From DASXQK01 sp963724385 (GTDB taxonomy: Bacteria; Pseudomonadota; Alphaproteobacteria; Dongiales; Dongiaceae), in contig CAVRUJ010000002.1 in NCBI GenBank assembly GCA_963724385.1, positions 1,984,001-2,048,000 on the forward strand: a stretch of 64,000 nt of DNA, written 5' to 3'. Position 1 is the first letter of the stretch. Each line of letters opens with the position of its first letter. The notes beneath the pieces are model-generated. The model was not told where the DNA came from. It saw only the letters and a list, made by a program, of their open reading frames with translations, and made no database searches. Below are positions 57,779-64,000 of the stretch, piece by piece. A program made the position numbers and the translations under genes.

Positions 57779-58552
57779 TTGGATCTCTCCCGATACGCCC
57801 GCTACCCCGGCCTCAAGGATTGCACCGTCTTCGTAACCGGCGGGGGTTCGGGCATCGGGGCCGCCATCGTCGAATGCTTCGTCGATCAGGGCAGCCGCGT
57901 CGCCTTCGTCGACATCGCCGCCAAGCCGAGCCGGGCGCTGTGCAAGGCGCTGAAGGAACAGTACGGCCGGGCGCCGCTGTTCATACGCTGCGACCTGAAG
58001 GACATCGCCGCACTGCGCAGGGCGATCGCCAGGACCAGGGCCGAGCTGGGCGACATCGGCGTGCTGGTCAACAACGCCGCCAACGACCAGCGCCACAAAT
58101 GGGAAGAGGTGACGCTCGCCTATTGGGACGAGCGCATGGCGACCAATCTCCGGCCGAAGTTCTTCGCCATCCAGGCCGTGGCGCCGCAGATGAAGCGTCT
58201 GGGCGGCGGCGCCATCGTCAATTTCGGCTCCGTCAGCTGGAAGCTCGCCCAGGGCAACATGCCGGCCTACACCACGGCCAAGGCGGCGGTGCATGGCCTG
58301 ACCCGGACCATGGCCCGCGACCTTGGACGGCACGGCATCAGGGTCAACACCGTGGTGCCGGGCTGGGTGATGACCGAGCGCCAGCTCGCCCTCTGGGTGG
58401 ACAAGAAGTCGCACAAGTTGATCGATGAGATGCAATGCCTGAAGGGGCGGGTCATGCCCGTCGACCTCGCCCGCATGGTCCTCTACCTCGCCTCGGAGGA
58501 CTCTCGCATGTGCAGTGCCCAGGAGTTCACCGTCGACGGGGGATGGGCGTAG
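57779..58552 (+). CDS. SDR-family sugar dehydrogenase
   Basis: 257 aa from a TTG start that has AAGGGG just upstream; no ATG or GTG fits the family N-terminus. The Rossmann motif is VFVTGGGSGIGAAIVE, NNAAN follows at about residue 95, and catalytic Ser, Tyr and Lys are in NFGSVSW and YTTAKAAVHGL. It probably oxidises galactose or arabinose to the lactone, the step before the dehydratase. The gap to the dehydratase gene is 10 bases. Confidence 0.9.
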   Translation: MDLSRYARYPGLKDCTVFVTGGGSGIGAAIVECFVDQGSRVAFVDIAAKPSRALCKALKEQYGRAPLFIRCDLKDIAALRRAIARTRAELGDIGVLVNNAANDQRHKWEEVTLAYWDERMATNLRPKFFAIQAVAPQMKRLGGGAIVNFGSVSWKLAQGNMPAYTTAKAAVHGLTRTMARDLGRHGIRVNTVVPGWVMTERQLALWVDKKSHKLIDEMQCLKGRVMPVDLARMVLYLASEDSRMCSAQEFTVDGGWA

Positions 58553-58703
58553 GGCGAGCGACCGCGCTGCCTTGTGGCCGCGCTCGCCCGATCCATTTCG
58601 CCCAATGACGAGCCCCTGATCCTCGGTCCAGCCGGCAAACGCGTTGAATTCCGTTTTCGATGCGAAGCCGGCCGGACGGGGCCTTTCGGAACCTCGGCCA
58701 ATC

Positions 58704-58717
58704 TTGACTTGGATCAA
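58704..58717 (+). promoter_or_regulatory. FNR/FixK-type box
   Basis: TTGACTTGGATCAA matches TTGAY-N4-ATCAA. It lies 77 bases before the start of the isomerase-pathway operon, a reasonable distance for an activator site. It could also belong to another CRP/FNR-family protein. Confidence 0.5.
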
Positions 58718-58793
58718 GTGAGAGCCGCCCATGCCTACCTAATATTGCCGCTAGATCCCGGATAGTGCTTGCGAAGGCTGCACGAGGATTCCT

Positions 58794-59516
58794 GTGGCAA
58801 TGCTGCTCCAAACTCTACGCGAAGAGGTTCTGGCTGCGAACCTGGAGCTCGTTCGCCACGGCACCGTGCTCTACACATTCGGCAACGTCAGCGGCATCGC
58901 CCGCAGGGATGGCCTGATCGCGATCAAGCCGAGCGGCGTGCCCTACGAAATGTTGACGCCGGAAGCCATCGTCGTCACCGACCTCGCGGGCAGCGTGGTC
59001 GACGGCGCGCTGAATCCGTCCTCGGATTTGCGGACCCATCTCGAGCTCTACAACCACTTCCCCAGCATCGGGGGCGTCGCCCACACCCATTCCGACCACG
59101 CGACGGCCTGGGCCCAGGCGCAATGCCAGATTCCATGCTTCGGGACCACCCATGCCGACTACTTTCATGGGCCCGTGCCGGTGACGCCGCCGCTCACCAA
59201 GGATGAGATCGCCGGCGACTACGAAAGGGCTACCGGTCAGGCGATCTGCCGCCGGTTCGCGTCGCTCGATCCGGACGAGATCCCGGCCGTGCTGGTGGCC
59301 GGCCATGGCCCCTTCTGCTGGGGTGCAAGCGCTACGGCCGCCGCCCACCATGCGGTGATCCTGGAATATCTCGCGCGCATGGCCAGCGCGACGCTGGCGA
59401 TCAACCCGAATGCCCGGGCGATCGGACCGGCGCTGCACGACAAGCATTTTCTGCGCAAGCACGGGCCCGGCGCCTACTACGGCCAAGCCCCTGCCACCCC
59501 CTCCCTCAAAGCGTGA
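58794..59516 (+). CDS. araD: Class II aldolase: L-ribulose-5-phosphate 4-epimerase-like
   Basis: 240 aa. Zinc ligands in GGVAHTHSDHATAWAQ and the distal His in VLVAGHGPFCWG; FGNVSG and KPSGVPYE bind phosphate. This is the AraD group of class II aldolases. The GTG at 58794 (or ATG 58800) follows GAGG. It starts an operon with the isomerase, kinase and ABC transporter genes. Confidence 0.92.
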   Translation: MAMLLQTLREEVLAANLELVRHGTVLYTFGNVSGIARRDGLIAIKPSGVPYEMLTPEAIVVTDLAGSVVDGALNPSSDLRTHLELYNHFPSIGGVAHTHSDHATAWAQAQCQIPCFGTTHADYFHGPVPVTPPLTKDEIAGDYERATGQAICRRFASLDPDEIPAVLVAGHGPFCWGASATAAAHHAVILEYLARMASATLAINPNARAIGPALHDKHFLRKHGPGAYYGQAPATPSLKA

Positions 59517-59523
59517 GGCAGCC

Positions 59524-60939
<1,416 letters not shown>

Positions 60940-60960
60940 GGCGGCCGATCGGGTGAAGCC

Positions 60961-62526
60961 ATGACCATCGTCGCCGGGGTGGATTTCGGGACGCTGAGCG
61001 TCCGCGTTTCGATCGTCGACAGCGCTCGCGGCATGCTGGCCTCGGCGGCGGCGGAATATCCTCTGCACCGCAAGCACGACGATCCCGACTTCGCCACCCA
61101 GTCGCACGACGATCACATGCGGGCCCTGACGCAGGCGACGCGGCAGGCAGTGGCGGCGGCGGGGATCCAAGGCGAGGCGGTTGCGGCGATCGCCATCGAC
61201 ACCACCGGCTCCAGCGTCGTCCCCGTCGGCGAGGGGCTGCGCCCGCTCGACGACTATTACCTATGGTGCGATCACCGGGCGAAGGCCGAAGCGGCCGAGA
61301 TCACGGCGTGGGCGAATCGAGAGCGGCTGCCGGCCATCGCATGGTGCGGAGGCGTCTATTCGGCGGAATGGGGTTTCGCCAAGCTGCTGCATTGGCTGCG
61401 TCACAATCCCGGGAAGCGCACCCAATTCGCGAGCGCGTTCGAGCATTGCGACATGGTGGCGGCGACGCTTTGCGGAATCACGCAAGCGGACCGGGTCAAG
61501 CGCAGCGTCTGCGCGATGGGACACAAGTGGTTGTGGAACCCGGAGTTCGGCGGTCTGCCACCCGAGGAATTCCTGATCAAGGTCGACCCGCTGCTCGCCG
61601 GTGTCCGCGCCAAGCTGAAAGGCGAGTACGCCACCTCCGACAAGATCGCCGGCCGGCTGTCGGCCTTCTGGGCCGAGCGGCTCGGCCTGAAGGCGGGCAT
61701 CCCGATGCCGGTGGGCGCCTTCGATGCGCATTGGGACGCCATCGGCGCCGGCGCAAGGGAGGGCGACATCGTCAACGTCGTCGGCACGTCCACCTGCATC
61801 ATCGCCTATGCGCGGCATGAAGAGCTGGTGCCGGGGGTCTGCGGCGTCGTCAAGGGCAGCGTCCATCCCCAATATACCGGGATCGAAGCCGGCCTCTCGG
61901 CGACCGGCGACATTTTCAGCGCCATCGCACGGCGCGCCGGAACGACCGTGGACGCCCTCAGCCGCGGTCTCGAGGCCTATCGCGCCGGGCAGACCGGGCT
62001 GCTGCGGATGACCTGGGACAACGGAGATCGCACCGTGCTGGTCAACGCCGATCTCGGCGGCATCACGCTCGGCTGGAATCTGGAACATACGCCGCAGGAC
62101 GAGCTGTTCGCGGCCGTCGAAGGCACGGCGTTCCACACCCGCGTCATCCTCGACCACATGACAGAGCACGGCGTTACGCCGCAACGGATCATCAATGGCG
62201 GCGGGGTGCCGCAGAACGACCCGGTGCTGAACCAGATTTACGCCGACGTGCTCGACCGCCCCATTCTCGTGCCCGCCGGCAAGGTGACGGGCCTTGGCTC
62301 GGCCATCTTCGCCTTCCTGGCCGCCGGTGCCTTTGCGACCATCGAGGAGGCGCAAAGCCGGGTCTGCCCGACCTACAGGCTGTTCACGCCCCGGCCGGAG
62401 AGCCGGCGGACCTATGACGATCTCTACGGGCTGTTCCGGCGAATCTATTTCGATTTCGGCAGGCCGAAGGCTGGGTCGAACTTCGGCGATGTGCTGCCGA
62501 CGCTGCGGCAGCTTGCGCGCGGATGA
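60961..62526 (+). CDS. araB: FGGY-family ribulokinase
   Basis: 521 aa. It starts TIVAGVDFGTLSVRVSIVDS, the AraB form of the FGGY phosphate-1 motif. AIDTTGSSVVPV, YYLWCDHRAKAEA and NVVGTSTCIIAY, with GGGVPQNDPVLNQIYADVL, complete the ATP and sugar sites. It makes L-ribulose 5-phosphate, the substrate of AraD. The gap to the isomerase gene is 21 bases. Confidence 0.95.
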   Translation: MTIVAGVDFGTLSVRVSIVDSARGMLASAAAEYPLHRKHDDPDFATQSHDDHMRALTQATRQAVAAAGIQGEAVAAIAIDTTGSSVVPVGEGLRPLDDYYLWCDHRAKAEAAEITAWANRERLPAIAWCGGVYSAEWGFAKLLHWLRHNPGKRTQFASAFEHCDMVAATLCGITQADRVKRSVCAMGHKWLWNPEFGGLPPEEFLIKVDPLLAGVRAKLKGEYATSDKIAGRLSAFWAERLGLKAGIPMPVGAFDAHWDAIGAGAREGDIVNVVGTSTCIIAYARHEELVPGVCGVVKGSVHPQYTGIEAGLSATGDIFSAIARRAGTTVDALSRGLEAYRAGQTGLLRMTWDNGDRTVLVNADLGGITLGWNLEHTPQDELFAAVEGTAFHTRVILDHMTEHGVTPQRIINGGGVPQNDPVLNQIYADVLDRPILVPAGKVTGLGSAIFAFLAAGAFATIEEAQSRVCPTYRLFTPRPESRRTYDDLYGLFRRIYFDFGRPKAGSNFGDVLPTLRQLARG

Positions 62527-62732
62527 CCTGGTTGGGAAGCAGCGCCCAGGCGCATCGATCGCCTGGTTGCAGCCTTGTTTCCGGGCGCCTTGCTGGTTTC
62601 CCCAAGGATCCATCGGCCCGTGGGCGAAAGCGGGAAATTGATCCAGCGCAATGAGTTTGCCACCGAATGGCGAGAATGATACTCGATAGGAATTGGGTGC
62701 CGAGAAACCAACATTGGGACAGGAGGAGGAAC

Positions 62733-63713
62733 ATGCGCAATTGGGCAATTGCAGCGGGGCTTTGCGCCCTCATTGCTAGCGGCGGGGCACATGCCGCAGA
62801 TTTCGGATGCGAAGGCAAGAACTTCGTGTTCTTCCCGGGCGGGGCGGAAGGCGACAGCTTCGCCTCGATCGTCTATGCCGGCGCCAAGCTCGCCTCGGAG
62901 CAGACCGGCTGCCATGTCGACTATGTGTGGTCCGACTGGAATCCGCAGAAGATGGTGCAGCAGTTCAGCGAGGCCATCGCGCGCAAGCCGACGGGCATCT
63001 CGATCATGGGTCATCCCGGCGAAGCCGCCCTTGGCCCGCTGATCGACCAGGCCGAGAGCGCCGGCATCATCGTGACGACCTCGAACGTCGACCTGCCCAA
63101 CAAGGAGGCGCAATACAAGGTCGACGGCTTCGGCTACATCGGCGCGCAGCTGCTGGCTGCGGGCAGGACACTCGGGGCCGGGGCGGTCAAGGCCTGCGGC
63201 CTCAAGTCCGGCGACACGGCCTTCGTCTGGGGCTTGCTCGGTCAGCAAGGGCGCGGCCAGCGCACGCAGGGCGTAATCGACGCCTTGAAGGCGGCCGGTG
63301 TGAATGTCGACTACCTGGAGATCTCCGATGCGATCAACGCCGACGCTTCGCAGGGCATCCCGGTATTCTCCAGTTACATCGCCTCGCATCCTGACATCAA
63401 GGCCGTGATCACGGACCATGGCGCGCTGACGGCGACCATTCCCGCCTATATGAACGCGGCCGGCAAGAAGCCGGGCGAAATCTGCGGCGCGGGCTTCGAC
63501 CTGTCCGCTCCCATCGTCACGGGTCTGCAGGATGGCTCGATCGCGGTCGTTCTCGACCAGCAGCCGTTCCTGCAAGGCTACCTGCCGATCATCCAGCTCT
63601 ATTTGACCTCGAAGTTCGGCTTCGCCGGGATCAACGTGGATACCGGCGCGGCGCTGATCACCAAGGATAACATTGGCGCGGTTGCCGGTTTGGCCGCGCA
63701 AGGCATCCGCTAG
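62733..63713 (+). CDS. Sugar ABC transporter substrate-binding protein
   Basis: 326 aa from the ATG at 62733 with a strong AGGAGGAGG site. Signal peptide RNWAIAAGLCALIASGGAHA. It is a ribose/galactose-type (Peripla_BP_4) protein with GAEGDSFASIVYAGAKLA and QPFLQGYLPIIQLYLTSKFG. Context suggests L-arabinose as ligand. It is separated from the kinase gene by 206 bases, so it may also have its own promoter. Confidence 0.93.
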   Translation: MRNWAIAAGLCALIASGGAHAADFGCEGKNFVFFPGGAEGDSFASIVYAGAKLASEQTGCHVDYVWSDWNPQKMVQQFSEAIARKPTGISIMGHPGEAALGPLIDQAESAGIIVTTSNVDLPNKEAQYKVDGFGYIGAQLLAAGRTLGAGAVKACGLKSGDTAFVWGLLGQQGRGQRTQGVIDALKAAGVNVDYLEISDAINADASQGIPVFSSYIASHPDIKAVITDHGALTATIPAYMNAAGKKPGEICGAGFDLSAPIVTGLQDGSIAVVLDQQPFLQGYLPIIQLYLTSKFGFAGINVDTGAALITKDNIGAVAGLAAQGIR

Positions 63714-63729
63714 TCGGACGCCAGTCATC

Positions 63730-63753
63730 GGGGCGGCGCCATGGCGCCGCCCC
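63730..63753. terminator. Hairpin between binding protein and ATPase genes
   Basis: GGGGCGGCGCC-AT-GGCGCCGCCCC is a perfect 11-bp palindrome 17 bases after the binding-protein stop. Such hairpins commonly stabilise the binding-protein message and lower downstream expression. Confidence 0.65.
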
Positions 63754-63794
63754 GCCCTTTCCCGATCGATCCCGATCTGCCAGTATTTCCGCCG

Positions 63795-64000
63795 ATGAAT
63801 TCCACCGCGCCGCTGCTGCAGCTGAAGGGGATCCAAAAGTCCTTCGGGCGGGTCCAGGTTCTCAGGGACATCGATCTGGAGATCGGCTACGGCGAAATCG
63901 TCGCGCTCATCGGCGATAACGGGGCTGGCAAGTCCACGCTGATCAAGATCATCACCGGCGTTTACACCCCCAGCGCCGGCGAAATCTATTTCAAGGGCCG
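63795..64000 (+). CDS. Sugar ABC transporter ATP-binding protein, cut by window end
   Basis: 68 residues are visible, [20 protein letters not shown] and onwards. Walker [10 protein letters not shown] is followed by [16 protein letters not shown], the sugar-type ATPase pattern. The rest lies beyond the window; the family usually has two tandem ATPase domains or a short single-domain form. Confidence 0.92.
   Translation, partial: MNSTAPLLQLKGIQKSFGRVQVLRDIDLEIGYGEIVALIGDNGAGKSTLIKIITGVYTPSAGEIYFKG

Overview
The window is a GC-rich bacterial chromosome segment. The organism is almost certainly an alphaproteobacterium: it has a complete system I cytochrome c maturation cluster (ccmABCDEFGHI) beside acnA, a SUV3-like helicase paired with an S4-domain protein, Fur/Mur-like and FNR-like boxes, and the common alphaproteobacterial palindromic repeats. 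The genus cannot be read from the sequence. The many sugar and amino-acid ABC transporters suggest a soil or plant-associated heterotroph.

Layout. 1-3226: the end of an amino-acid ABC ATPase gene, then a class III adenylate cyclase gene whose last codons are interrupted by an intact IS481-family element with a CCTAGA target duplication. 3327-9722: MFS transporter and divergent ArsR regulator, a YCII/DGPF protein with its ECF sigma factor, an aldo/keto reductase, a small secreted protein and a Rieske oxygenase. 9790-16433: the ccm operon on the minus strand. 16434-17620: a hairpin-rich gap and a HigBA toxin-antitoxin module. 17774-22720: aconitase, DUF1223, VOC protein and a VapBC-like module. 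22741-28979: htpG behind an RpoH-type promoter, divergent from the helicase and S4 gene, then a PhyH dioxygenase. 29200-31996: an amino-acid ABC transporter. 32094-33094: a transposase remnant and an AT-richer hypothetical gene. 33339-34583: a second Rieske oxygenase. 34998-39028: a three-domain LplT-PlsC-Aas fusion and its TetR regulator. 39115-43924: two DMT exporters, GFA protein, LysR and TetR. 44238-45494: an Nramp-related transporter.

45527-50518 is the most unusual part. comM is split by a 3,475-bp IS1595-family transposon (45674-49148) with clear inverted termini and an 8-bp target duplication. It carries four or five passenger genes and a tRNA gene. That tRNA has a long variable arm, a serine-like acceptor and G73, but a CCU (arginine) anticodon. 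Two further short copies of the comM 3' end lie at 44013 and 42157, each bordering a transporter module, so the comM 3' end looks like a repeated recombination site.

50650-64000 is mostly carbohydrate metabolism. A phosphoesterase and a PLP dehydratase precede an oxidative galactose/arabinose pathway: KDPGal aldolase, KDGal kinase, FAH-family protein, IlvD/EDD dehydratase and an SDR dehydrogenase. A separate isomerase-type arabinose operon follows: ribulose-5-phosphate epimerase, sugar isomerase, ribulokinase, sugar-binding protein and ABC ATPase, the last cut by the window edge. The two routes could both act on L-arabinose, and the first also on D-galactose.
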